DNA of 64,000 nt from Nocardioides sp. TRM66260-LWL (GTDB taxonomy: Bacteria; Actinomycetota; Actinomycetes; Propionibacteriales; Nocardioidaceae), in assembly GCF_020075545.1 (NCBI RefSeq), contig NZ_JAIQZK010000002.1, forward strand, positions 248,001 to 312,000, given 5' to 3'. The notes beneath the pieces were generated by a model. The model was not told the DNA's origin and did not search any database. It saw only the letters and a program-made list of their open reading frames with translations. The position numbers and the translations under genes are program-made. Positions 8,753 through 17,301 of this stretch are shown here, in pieces. Position 1 is the first letter of the stretch. Each line of letters begins with the position of its first letter.

Positions 8753-10621
8753 TCAACGGACGGCGGTCACCTTGAAGGAGACCTTGCCCTTGGCCACCGA
8801 GCCGCTGCCGTTGTAGTTCGCGGTGTAGGTGGTGGACTTCTTGATCGCCGGCAGGGTCAGCGTGACCTTGCCCGACCTCAGGGTGCCAGACTTCACGGTC
8901 TTGGTGCCGACCTTCACGGTCACGGTGCCACCGGCCGAGGCCTTGGTGGTGGCGTTGGTGACGGTGATGGTGACCTTGAAGGACTTGCCGATCTTCACCT
9001 TCGACGGCTTGACGACCGAGATCTTCGCCGCGGCCAGGATCGTGGCCGAGGACGTGGCCGAGGTGGAGCCCTGGTAGTCGCTGTCCAGCGTCGGGATGTA
9101 GACGGCGAAGAAGCCCCGCTTGCCGGGAGCGACGCTCCGGGTCACGGTCGCCTTGCCGGCGGTCACGGCGACGGGGCCGCCGAGCGCGGTCTCGTCGGCG
9201 TCGTAGAACTGGACGGCGCCGGTGCTCGGCGCGGCGTGGCCGGCCGAGGTGATGGTGGCGGTGAAGGTGCCCTGGCCGGCGGCGGAGGACTTCACGGACA
9301 GCGCGGTGCTGGTGGCGAAGCGGTCCTGGACCGTGACGGTCTTGGTGTCGCTGGAGTCCTGGAACGCCTTCGGGGAGTCCGAGGTGAAGGTCGCGGTGTA
9401 GGTGTGCTCACCCGCGGTGGCCGCGCCCGAGAACGTGGCGACGCCACCGGTCAGCGGGACGTCCTTGGCCACGACCGTGTCGCCCTCGGTGAAGGTGACG
9501 GTGCCGGACGGCTGGCCGCCGACGCCCGTGATCGTCGCGCTCAGCGAGACCTTGAGCGGCTTGGTGACGTCGACGCTCAGCGCCGTGGTCGAGGCCTGCG
9601 AGACGTTGGTGGTGAAGGTGCTGGTCGCGGCCTGGGTCGCGACGCCGCAGACGCCGTCGGCGTCCGGGGTGGCGAGCTGCTCGAGGCCGCCGGCCTCGAT
9701 CAGCGGGCGCGCGGCGTCGGAGCAGAGGAAGCCGTTGCTGCCGAAGAACTTCGCGATCTCCGGGTCGGCCTGGGCGCCGTTGCGGACGACGTTGTAGACC
9801 GCGCGCGGGAAGGCGAAGTCGGTCGAGCCGGTGGCCGTGTTGGTGCCGAGGTACTTCAGGGTGCCGAGCAGCTTGGCGCGGCCGAGCGAGATCGGGACGA
9901 TCGCGTTCGGGTTGCCCTTGATGTCGGTGTCGTCCTGCTCCTGGGTCGTGCTGACCGAGGGAGCGAAGGTGACGGCGTTGCCGCCGTTGGCGGCCTGGAG
10001 GTTGGTGCGGAAGAAGCTCAGCGTGCCCGAGCCGTCCTGCGGGCGGTACGGCTTGATGACGCCGTCCTTGCCGCCCACCTCGGACCAGTTCGTGACCTTG
10101 CCGGAGTAGATGTCGACGACCTGCTGACGGGTCAGGGTCGCCGGCGCGTTGGTGTCGGTCGCCGAGACGGCCATCACCATCGTGTCGAGGCCGAACGGGA
10201 TCTGCTGCAGGTTGTTGCTGATCTCGGTGCTGTTCAGCGTCGAGGACGACCGCGCGAAGTCGACGTCGGTGTTGTTGCTCGCGCCGTAGAGCAGGCTCTT
10301 GCCGGCACCCGAGCCGTTGGGGCGGTTGATCGCGCCGCCGGGCAGGGTGATCTGGCCGCCGCCGGTGGCGGCGAACGAGGCCACCTTGACCGCGCCCGCG
10401 GCCAGACCGGCGTTGTAGGCCTCGGCCGCCTTGTGCAGCGAGATCTGGGTGGTGTCGGAGCCGACGCCGATCAGGTCGGCGGACACCGGCGTGAAGCTGG
10501 GGTCGTTGGGGTCGGTGGCGGCGTTCGCCGGCGTGCCGAGCAGCGCGAGCGCGGAGCCGACCAGGGCGGCTGCCGTCAGGCGGGCGCCGACGCGGTGTCG
10601 ACGAGCGGTGCTGAGCTTCAT
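8753..10621 (-). CDS. Secreted PstS-like phosphate-binding protein with three Ig-like repeats
   Basis: A 622-residue exported protein. A signal peptide ends near ANA at residue 34. Residues about 45-335 form a PstS-type binding domain, with GVGSDTTQ near the start, VDFARSSS, VVDIYSGKVTNWSEVGG and the ligand loop RPQDGSGTLSFF that normally contacts phosphate. From about 340 follow three beta-rich Ig-like (Big_3/Big_5-like) modules of about 90-95 residues, the last rich in Lys, Thr and Val. There is no membrane anchor, so it could be free or bound to the wall through the repeats. Ordinary PstS proteins end after the binding domain at about 370 residues, so the repeat tail is the odd part. The ATG has GGGAGAG upstream. 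Confidence 0.85.
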   Translation of the reverse strand: MKLSTARRHRVGARLTAAALVGSALALLGTPANAATDPNDPSFTPVSADLIGVGSDTTQISLHKAAEAYNAGLAAGAVKVASFAATGGGQITLPGGAINRPNGSGAGKSLLYGASNNTDVDFARSSSTLNSTEISNNLQQIPFGLDTMVMAVSATDTNAPATLTRQQVVDIYSGKVTNWSEVGGKDGVIKPYRPQDGSGTLSFFRTNLQAANGGNAVTFAPSVSTTQEQDDTDIKGNPNAIVPISLGRAKLLGTLKYLGTNTATGSTDFAFPRAVYNVVRNGAQADPEIAKFFGSNGFLCSDAARPLIEAGGLEQLATPDADGVCGVATQAATSTFTTNVSQASTTALSVDVTKPLKVSLSATITGVGGQPSGTVTFTEGDTVVAKDVPLTGGVATFSGAATAGEHTYTATFTSDSPKAFQDSSDTKTVTVQDRFATSTALSVKSSAAGQGTFTATITSAGHAAPSTGAVQFYDADETALGGPVAVTAGKATVTRSVAPGKRGFFAVYIPTLDSDYQGSTSATSSATILAAAKISVVKPSKVKIGKSFKVTITVTNATTKASAGGTVTVKVGTKTVKSGTLRSGKVTLTLPAIKKSTTYTANYNGSGSVAKGKVSFKVTAVR

Positions 10622-10659
10622 GTCTCTCCCTTAGAGAACGGATGCAGCGGAGCGATCGG

Positions 10660-11667
10660 TCACATGACGTTGGGCAGCAGGCGCGCCGCCACGTCGGTCG
10701 TGACCCAGGACAGGGCGAGGACCACCGGAGCGGCCACCACCCACACCAGCGCTGCGGACCAGCGCTGACGGGCGGCGGCGACGCCGAGCGTCGCCGCCAG
10801 GAGCAGCGCCAGGCACAGCGCCAGGAGCGGGAGACCGCTCGTGGAGCCCTGCATGACCTGCTCCGACTCGGGGAGCACCGACGGGACGCCCGCCGGGGCC
10901 GGGAACGCCTTCGCCGCCTGGGCGTCGACGTAGACCGCGTCGCTGGGGCGCAGCGCGGCGAGGAAGCCGGAGCCCTCGGCGCTGACCAGCGTCAGGCGCG
11001 CGGCGTCGGCGGGTCGCGGCTGCGGCAGCGGATCGCCCGCCCGCCGGATGCCGATGACCTTGAACTGGGTGGTGCCCTGGCCGGTGATCGCCTGGATCGA
11101 GTCGCCGACCCGGAGGTCGGCGATCCGCGCGAAGGGCGCGCCATAGGTGGCGGCCCGTCCCATGACGACCGACGTGCCGAGCTGACCGGGCAGCACCGTG
11201 GTGCGCTGGTGGCCGGGGCCGAGCTGGGTGTCGCCGGAGGCGGTGCCCTCGACGACCGTCTGCTCGAGGTTCAGCCGCGGGATGCGCAGCAGGGCCACCG
11301 GCTGGTCGACCGGCGTCGTCGGCCCGAGCGAGGCCGTGCCCGCGGCCACCTGCTGCCGGAAGTCCCGGTAGAGGAGGTCCTGGGCGCGGGCCTGGCTGAG
11401 GTCGCTGAGGACGAGCAGCTGGAGCAGGCCCCACAGGCAGACGATCGCGATCATCGTGAACGCCGAGGACACCAGGAACGCCGGCTCGTCGGCCGGGTTG
11501 ACCGGCGCGGGCGGCGCGGTCATCCGCCGGTCGAGGGAGCCGCGCAGCCGCTCCCCCAGACCGGCTCGACGCGAGCCCGCGCGCGGCGTCTCGACGAACC
11601 CCTCACCCGGCTGCTGGGGCTGCTCGGGCACGGGACCCACGGCGGGGTCGAGCGTCGGCGCGCTCAT
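10660..11667 (-). CDS. Sortase-fold membrane protein lacking catalytic His and Cys (cluster 1)
   Basis: A 335-residue protein with a proline-rich cytoplasmic N-terminus, one helix at about 63-90, an outside domain at about 91-270, and two helices near the C-terminus, ending RLLPNVM. The outside domain follows the sortase plan: LLRIPRLNL, PGQLGTSVV, GAPFARIADLRVGDSI, LTLVSAEG. The sortase motif normally reading GHR is MGRAAT here, so the catalytic His is Arg171. The Cys of LTLxTC is Ala230. It should therefore not be a transpeptidase; a structural or peptide-binding role is inferred. It starts at an ATGA overlap with the 898-residue gene. The counterpart at 23,459 has lost the same residues. 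Confidence 0.75.
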   Translation of the reverse strand: MSAPTLDPAVGPVPEQPQQPGEGFVETPRAGSRRAGLGERLRGSLDRRMTAPPAPVNPADEPAFLVSSAFTMIAIVCLWGLLQLLVLSDLSQARAQDLLYRDFRQQVAAGTASLGPTTPVDQPVALLRIPRLNLEQTVVEGTASGDTQLGPGHQRTTVLPGQLGTSVVMGRAATYGAPFARIADLRVGDSIQAITGQGTTQFKVIGIRRAGDPLPQPRPADAARLTLVSAEGSGFLAALRPSDAVYVDAQAAKAFPAPAGVPSVLPESEQVMQGSTSGLPLLALCLALLLAATLGVAAARQRWSAALVWVVAAPVVLALSWVTTDVAARLLPNVM

Positions 11668-14360
11668 CGGCCCGCCGCCCCGGGCGAGGCCGGACGCGTC
11701 GGCTGGACGAAGAACCGCACGCCGCTGGCGACCGCGATGCCGATCAGGCCGAGGATCAGCAGGGACGGCAGCAGGCCGCCCGCGGTGCGCGAGCCGACCG
11801 CCTGGGTGGCGGGCATCGCGACGGGAGCGGTGCCGCCTCCGGGAGCCGTCGAGGCACCCGTGGAGGGACCGCCGGACGCACCGCCGGCCGGGGCCGCGAC
11901 CCCGCCCGGAGCCGCGCCCGCGCCACCGCCGGTCGGCAGGGTGCCGCCACCGGCGGTGCCGCCGCCCGGCGGCAGTCCGCCGGAGGAGTCGGTGCCGCCC
12001 GTGCCGTCGCTGCCGCCTCCGTCAGTGGTCGGGTCGGCCTTCTGCTCGGCGACCAGCTGGGCCACGCGCTGGGCCGAGCGGAACAGCGGGCGGGTCGCGC
12101 CGGAGTCGACGATGGGCAGGAAGCCGCCCGGCAGCTGGCCGTTGCCGTTGCCCGGCCGCTGGCCCTCGGTGGTCGAGACCCGGATGAACTGGGCGACCTT
12201 CTTCGCGTCCGCAGGCACCGCTCCGGAGATCTTGGCGGCCGTGTAGACCACCATCGTGCCGGGGTAGGCGCTGGCGGACTTCCGCACGTCGGCCTGGTCG
12301 AGCACGAACGGGCCGTTCTCCTGCTTCTGGCGGGTCAGGCGCAGCGCGGCGGCCATCGAGGCGTCGGAGGGCGCGACGAAGGTGCCGGGCTTGGTCTGGA
12401 GCGCGGCGGTGCGCAGGCCGTAGCGGTCGGCGTCGCCGAGGCTGACGATGCCGAGCACGAACCGGGAGCCGAAGTTCTGCCGGTCGATGCGACCGAGCTT
12501 GAACAGGCCGGTGCCCTGGTCCTTGTCGCAGCGCGTCTGGACGTTCGGCCAGGCGTCGAGGACGACGGTGGCGATCTTCGCCAGCGTGGTCACCGGGGCG
12601 GCGAGCTGGTTGAAGTAGATGCCGGGGTTGGCCTGACGGCACGGGTCCTCGGTCTTGGGGATGTAGGTGTCGAGCAGCGGCCAGCCCTCGGTCGGGATGC
12701 TGACGTCCTTGTACGACGGGTTGACGACCATGCCCCACGGATCGGGCTTGCCGGCGATGAACGCCCGGGCGTCGGGGTCCTCGGCGATGTACGACGTCAG
12801 CTGCTGCAGCACGTCGGAGTCGTTGGACAGCGAGAGCACCGTGGCTCCCGCCTCCTGCGAGATCGTCGAGAGACCCGGGTTCAGCCTCTGGAACTCGGGG
12901 TCGTTCATCAGGCCGAGCGGGTTCTTCGCCAGACCCGGATGTCCCTGGCCGAGCGCCGAGCCCACGTAGCTCTGCGTGTAGAGCTTGGCCAGCAGGCGTG
13001 CGTTGAGCCGCAGGTTCGTGAACTCGCCGGCGTTGTCGGGCTTGTCGATGGCGTAGCCGACCGCGAAGCCGGTGACGGCCGTCGGCGCGTAGCCGACCTT
13101 GGCGCCGACCGAGTCACGGGCCGAGGAGACCTCGGCGGCGGCCGCCTCGTTCTTCAGCATCAGGTTCCAGCCGGCGACGTCGGAGGTCTGGTTGAGCTGG
13201 AACTTGAAGCGGTCCTTGCGCAGGCAGTACGCCGGGGCCCACTGCAGGCCGGCCTGGGCGAGCAGCTCAGAGCCGTAGAAGCCGGTCGGCGGGCGCGGGT
13301 CGAGCAGGTCGCAGGTGTTCGGCGGCAGGCCGAAGGTGATCGGGATGGTGAACCGGTTGCGCCAGTTCGACTCCGACCACCACAGCGCGGGCGAGACGGC
13401 CTGGTCGACGCCCTGGCCGGCGAAGTTGCTCGAGCCGGCGGGGAAGCGGCCGCCCTTGCGGCACGACCGGTCGAGGGTCGTGGACGGGACGGAGGGCTTG
13501 TCGCAGCTCAGGCCCAGGATCGGGATCACCACGACCGAGCAGCGCACCTTGTCGTTGCAGCCGAGCGACTCGTTCTCGACGTCGCTGCGGACCTCGAACT
13601 GCACCTGGCCGGTGCCGTCGAGATCGGTGAACGCGGCGATCTCCGCCGGCGGGAACGCCGCGCCGACGGCCGCCTCGGGCGGCATCTGGTCGGCGTTGCA
13701 GGAGGCGTAGGTCTTGGCGTTCGACCCGACGGCGACGAACGGCGTCAGGTGGGTAGCGGAGTCGGGCACGTCGGCACCGGGGCAGGTGGCGGGGTTCGGG
13801 AACGGGTCGACGCCGGAGAGCCGCTGCCGGTCGGCTGCGGTGTTGTAGCGGTCCGCGAGCCACGTCGACTCCGCCGCGCCGCGGGCGATCTGCGAGCGCT
13901 CGGCCACCGAGGCGGTGAAGCACGTCGACGGGCTGAGCCGCTGGGTCGCGGGCGCCTTCGGGTCGTCGGTGCCCCGGCACTGCAGGATCATGACCGGGTA
14001 CTCCTGGGCCATGCCGGTGTCGCCGTACGGGTTGGTGGCCCGCCCGCCGCTGGGCTGCGCGCCCTTCCAGGAGATGAGGATGCGCTGGCGTCCGCGGAGG
14101 TTCTCGGTCTGGTCGGCCGTCACGGTGACGTCCTTGGTCAGCACCGGGGTGACCGAGCCGTCGGCGTTGACGAAGGTGCGGTCGATCGTGCGGGTCTCGC
14201 TGAACGCGGGCTTCGAGGTCTCGGCGGCCGCCCGCGGCTGGTCGGCGCTCGCCGGAGCCAGCGACGGGATCGCCGCGGCGAGCAGGAGCGCGGTGACGCT
14301 GACGGCCAGGGGCCGCTTGTCGCGACCGGCCAACCAGTCGCGCAGGCTGCGGCGGCTCAT
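11664..14360 (-). CDS. Large membrane-anchored PstS-like surface protein (898 aa, cluster 1)
   Basis: An exported 898-residue protein: signal peptide around LAVSVTALLLAAAIPSLAPASA, then a beta-rich first half with many Cys (for example CNDKVRC, CDKPS, CLRKD), then a divergent PstS-like half. The latter shows LRLNARLLAKLYTQSY followed by NDPEFQRLNPG, echoing the PstS element LAKIFTGxIxxW..NDP..LNPG. A Gly/Pro/Thr-rich stalk at about 770-850 leads to one C-terminal helix (about 865-885) and a basic tail. There is no LPxTG. It is the clear counterpart of the 768-residue protein at 24,403, sharing GKPDPWGM and AVGS before the anchor. It overlaps both neighbours by 4 nt. Ligand unknown. Confidence 0.72.
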   Translation of the reverse strand: MSRRSLRDWLAGRDKRPLAVSVTALLLAAAIPSLAPASADQPRAAAETSKPAFSETRTIDRTFVNADGSVTPVLTKDVTVTADQTENLRGRQRILISWKGAQPSGGRATNPYGDTGMAQEYPVMILQCRGTDDPKAPATQRLSPSTCFTASVAERSQIARGAAESTWLADRYNTAADRQRLSGVDPFPNPATCPGADVPDSATHLTPFVAVGSNAKTYASCNADQMPPEAAVGAAFPPAEIAAFTDLDGTGQVQFEVRSDVENESLGCNDKVRCSVVVIPILGLSCDKPSVPSTTLDRSCRKGGRFPAGSSNFAGQGVDQAVSPALWWSESNWRNRFTIPITFGLPPNTCDLLDPRPPTGFYGSELLAQAGLQWAPAYCLRKDRFKFQLNQTSDVAGWNLMLKNEAAAAEVSSARDSVGAKVGYAPTAVTGFAVGYAIDKPDNAGEFTNLRLNARLLAKLYTQSYVGSALGQGHPGLAKNPLGLMNDPEFQRLNPGLSTISQEAGATVLSLSNDSDVLQQLTSYIAEDPDARAFIAGKPDPWGMVVNPSYKDVSIPTEGWPLLDTYIPKTEDPCRQANPGIYFNQLAAPVTTLAKIATVVLDAWPNVQTRCDKDQGTGLFKLGRIDRQNFGSRFVLGIVSLGDADRYGLRTAALQTKPGTFVAPSDASMAAALRLTRQKQENGPFVLDQADVRKSASAYPGTMVVYTAAKISGAVPADAKKVAQFIRVSTTEGQRPGNGNGQLPGGFLPIVDSGATRPLFRSAQRVAQLVAEQKADPTTDGGGSDGTGGTDSSGGLPPGGGTAGGGTLPTGGGAGAAPGGVAAPAGGASGGPSTGASTAPGGGTAPVAMPATQAVGSRTAGGLLPSLLILGLIGIAVASGVRFFVQPTRPASPGAAGR

Positions 14361-16036
14361 CGGGCCGCCGCCAGCAGGCGACGCCGCAGCGAGGCGACGT
14401 AGACGCCGGGGATCAGCACGAGGCCGACGAGCAGCAGCCCCGACAGCCAGCCGAAGGCCTTCTTGTCGCCCGGCCGGTCGGCCGAGAGCACCGTGCTGGG
14501 GTCGGCGAACACGTCGCCGCCGCCGGTCTGGGCCGACGCGTTGGTGATGGCCTCGCCGGTGACCGGGTCGATGGCGCCCGGCGCCCCGCCGGCCGCGCCG
14601 GCCGTGGTGCCCGTGCCTCCGGCAGCGCCGCCGGCGGCCCCGCCGGTCGCCCCCGGACCGCCCGCGGTCGTGCCGCCCGTCGTCCCACCGCCGGCCTTGG
14701 CGCCGCCACCGCCTGCGGTGGTCGTGCCGCCGCCGGCCCCGCCGGACCCGCCGGTCGGGTCGTTGGTGCCGGTCGCGAAGCCGCACGGCCCGGCGCCCTG
14801 CTTGTCGCAGGCAGGGGGCTGCGGGGCGATCTCGGCCAGCTTGTTGCGGTTCGGGTTCTTGCCGTCGAAGGTCGGGTTGTTGCAGCCGCGCACGTCGCGG
14901 TTGGAGAGGTTGACCTTCGGGTCGGCCTTCTTGAGCAGCGCGATCTGCTTCAGACCCGCCTGCACGAGGTTCAGGGTCAGCGGCGAGTAGCCGTAGTTGC
15001 CGGCCTTCGTCTGGCCCGTGCAGAGCGAGTAGTACAGGAAGTCGGCGAGGGTCTGGCGCTTGGCCGTCGTCATGCGGGGGTCGTTCGCCGCGGTCGGGAT
15101 GATCATGTACGAGTACGACGAGATCGGGTACGCGCGCTTGTCGGGGTTCGTGTAGACGCCGGTGAGGATCTGGGTCAGCGACTTCGGGTCGATCTTCGCC
15201 TTCGTCAGCGCGACGGCGGTGTTGTACTGCGTCGGCTCGACGTAGTAGCCGGCCTTGTTGAGCACCTTGACCACCGGGAAGTTCTTGTTGACCGGGTAGG
15301 AGTACTCGACGTAGCCGATGTAGCCGTTGCCGGAGGCGGCCGAGACCGCGTTCATCACCTGGTCGGAGCCGGACTGGCCGATCGTGCGGGTGCCGTTCTT
15401 GATCGGGTAGTACGACGTGAGGCCGGAGCGGCCGAAGTAGGAGCGCCACAGGCTCGGGTACTGGTTGTTCATCCAGGTGGTGAGCTGGGCGGTGGTGCCG
15501 GAGCCGTCCGAGCGGACGACCGGGGTGATCGGCAGCGAGGGGAACTTGCGACCGTTGTTGTCCTTGCTGATCTGCGGGTCGTTCCAGTTCGTGATCTGGT
15601 TGGTGAAGATCTTCACCAGGGTCTCGCCCGAGAGCCGCAGGTTGCGCACCAGGTCGTTGCCGACCTTGAGCTGGTAGGTGAAGGCGGTGCCGCCGGCCAC
15701 GATCGGCAGGTAGGCGTAGGGCCGGTCGGACTTGTCGGCGTTGCCGAGCTCGTCGGTGCCCTGGTAGGGGATCTCGGAGATCGCGAAGTCGTTGGAGCCC
15801 TGGGCGAAGTCCTTGCGGCCCTTCGACGAGCCGCCGCCGGTGTAGACGACCTTGATGCCGTTGGCGTCGACGTCGGCGATCCACTGCTGGACGATGAGCT
15901 CCGACCAGGTCGAGCCGGTGCCCTCGATCTGGGCGTAGGCGACGGCGTTCGACGCCGCCGGCATCGACGCGACGCAGCCCAGGGCCAGCGCGATGGCGGC
16001 CAGGCAGCGGACGAGCACGGACACGGTGCGGTTCAC
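14357..16036 (-). CDS. pstS: Membrane-anchored phosphate-binding protein PstS (cluster 1)
   Basis: The extracytoplasmic phosphate receptor for PstCA. The 559-residue protein has a signal peptide (to about residue 34), a PstS domain at about 35-380 with EGTGSTWSE, LVKIFTNQITNWNDPQIS and the phosphate loop VVRSDGSGTTAQ, and YIGYVEYSY. Then comes an unusual tail: a Gly/Thr/Ala-rich stalk of about 100 residues, a helix at about 527-549 (WLSGLLLVGLVLIPGVYVA) and the basic end RRRLLAAAR. Usual PstS proteins are lipoproteins of about 370 residues without such a stalk. The GTG start overlaps the pstA1 stop as GTGA, which supports translational coupling. Confidence 0.9.
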   Translation of the reverse strand: MNRTVSVLVRCLAAIALALGCVASMPAASNAVAYAQIEGTGSTWSELIVQQWIADVDANGIKVVYTGGGSSKGRKDFAQGSNDFAISEIPYQGTDELGNADKSDRPYAYLPIVAGGTAFTYQLKVGNDLVRNLRLSGETLVKIFTNQITNWNDPQISKDNNGRKFPSLPITPVVRSDGSGTTAQLTTWMNNQYPSLWRSYFGRSGLTSYYPIKNGTRTIGQSGSDQVMNAVSAASGNGYIGYVEYSYPVNKNFPVVKVLNKAGYYVEPTQYNTAVALTKAKIDPKSLTQILTGVYTNPDKRAYPISSYSYMIIPTAANDPRMTTAKRQTLADFLYYSLCTGQTKAGNYGYSPLTLNLVQAGLKQIALLKKADPKVNLSNRDVRGCNNPTFDGKNPNRNKLAEIAPQPPACDKQGAGPCGFATGTNDPTGGSGGAGGGTTTAGGGGAKAGGGTTGGTTAGGPGATGGAAGGAAGGTGTTAGAAGGAPGAIDPVTGEAITNASAQTGGGDVFADPSTVLSADRPGDKKAFGWLSGLLLVGLVLIPGVYVASLRRRLLAAAR

Positions 16037-17301
16037 GAGGACACCTCGGGGTCGTTCTGGACGGGACGGTTCTGGTCGGCGCGGTTCACGGGACCCATCT
16101 CGACGAACGGGTCGCCCTGGATGGGGTCGAACCCGCGCTGCGGCGAGAGCAGCCGGGGCCGCCGGCGCGGCTTCTTGGCCTTCTTGGGCCGCGCGACGAG
16201 CCGGGCGATGACGAAGAGCAGCAGCACGAGCATCAGCAGCACGCTGGCGGCGCCGAAGGCGCGCTGGATGGCCACCGGCTCGCCGGAGCGCACGAGGGAG
16301 TAGATGTAGAGCGGGAGCGAGTTCATCGAGCCGTCGATCGGGTTCTTCACCAGGAAGCCCGCCGCGCCGGAGGTGAGCAGCACGGGGCTGGTCTCGCCGA
16401 TACCGCGCGCGACGCCGAGGATCACGGCCGTGGCCAGACCGGGCCGCGCGGTCGGCAGCACGACGTGCCACACCGTCTTCCAGCGGCTGGCGCCCAGCGC
16501 GAGGCTGGCCTCGCGCAGGCCGCCGGGCACGACGCGCAGCACGACGTCGGCGGCGCGGGCGACGATCGGCAGCATCATCACGGTGATCGCCAGCGCGGCG
16601 GCGAGGCCCGACTTCGGCCCGCCCAGGGAGAGCACGAAGACGGTGTAGACGAACAGGCCGGCCACGATCGAGGGCAGCGCGGTCATCGCCTCGACGACCG
16701 TGCGGACGATCCGGGCGAACCGGCCGCCGACCTCGGTCATGTAGACCGCCGTGCCGATGCCCAGGGGCAGCGTGATGAGCAGGGCGAGGCCGAGCTCGAT
16801 CAGCGAGCCGACGACGGCGTGCAGCACGCCGCCCTTGCTGAGCCCGTCCTTGGGCGCCACGCCGGACATGTCGCTGGTGAGGAAGTTCAGGTGCGTGAGC
16901 GGCTCGTAGCCCTTGAAGAACACGAAGCCGACGGTGCTGACCAGGGCGGCTCCGACGAGCACGGCGCCGCCGGTGATGACCGCGCCGGCGAGCCGGTCCT
17001 TCAGCTCGATGACGCCGCCGTTCATGGCGCCGAGCACGGCGCTGGTCGCCAGGCCGCTGAGGAAGAAGATCACGACGAACCAGGCGACGCCGGGCATCGG
17101 CAGGAGGCGCTGGGTGATCACCCAGGCCAGGCCGAGCGCGGCGACCCAGGCGCCGATCTGGCGGAACCGCTCGTCGGCGGTCGGCTTGCCCAGCGCGGAG
17201 CGCGGGACGGCCGGCGCGGCGTCGTCGTCGCGGGTGGGCAGGATCGTGCGCGGCGCTGCGACGGGGCTCGCCACCGTCTCGGTGCCCTCGACGGCGGTCA
17301 T
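16033..17301 (-). CDS. pstA: Phosphate ABC transporter permease PstA (cluster 1)
   Basis: One of the two membrane permeases of the Pst importer. The 422-residue protein carries the ABC-2 permease EAA loop in GLREASLALGASRWKTVWHVVLP and six or more helices. It is longer than the usual 280-300 residues: two or three extra N-terminal helices (about residues 45-115) and a basic, proline-rich C-terminal tail of about 50 residues. The ATG start shares one base with the pstC1 stop (TGATG). The open frame extends far upstream inside pstC1, so the ATG at 17301 is set by that overlap and by family alignment. Confidence 0.93.
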   Translation of the reverse strand: MTAVEGTETVASPVAAPRTILPTRDDDAAPAVPRSALGKPTADERFRQIGAWVAALGLAWVITQRLLPMPGVAWFVVIFFLSGLATSAVLGAMNGGVIELKDRLAGAVITGGAVLVGAALVSTVGFVFFKGYEPLTHLNFLTSDMSGVAPKDGLSKGGVLHAVVGSLIELGLALLITLPLGIGTAVYMTEVGGRFARIVRTVVEAMTALPSIVAGLFVYTVFVLSLGGPKSGLAAALAITVMMLPIVARAADVVLRVVPGGLREASLALGASRWKTVWHVVLPTARPGLATAVILGVARGIGETSPVLLTSGAAGFLVKNPIDGSMNSLPLYIYSLVRSGEPVAIQRAFGAASVLLMLVLLLFVIARLVARPKKAKKPRRRPRLLSPQRGFDPIQGDPFVEMGPVNRADQNRPVQNDPEVSS

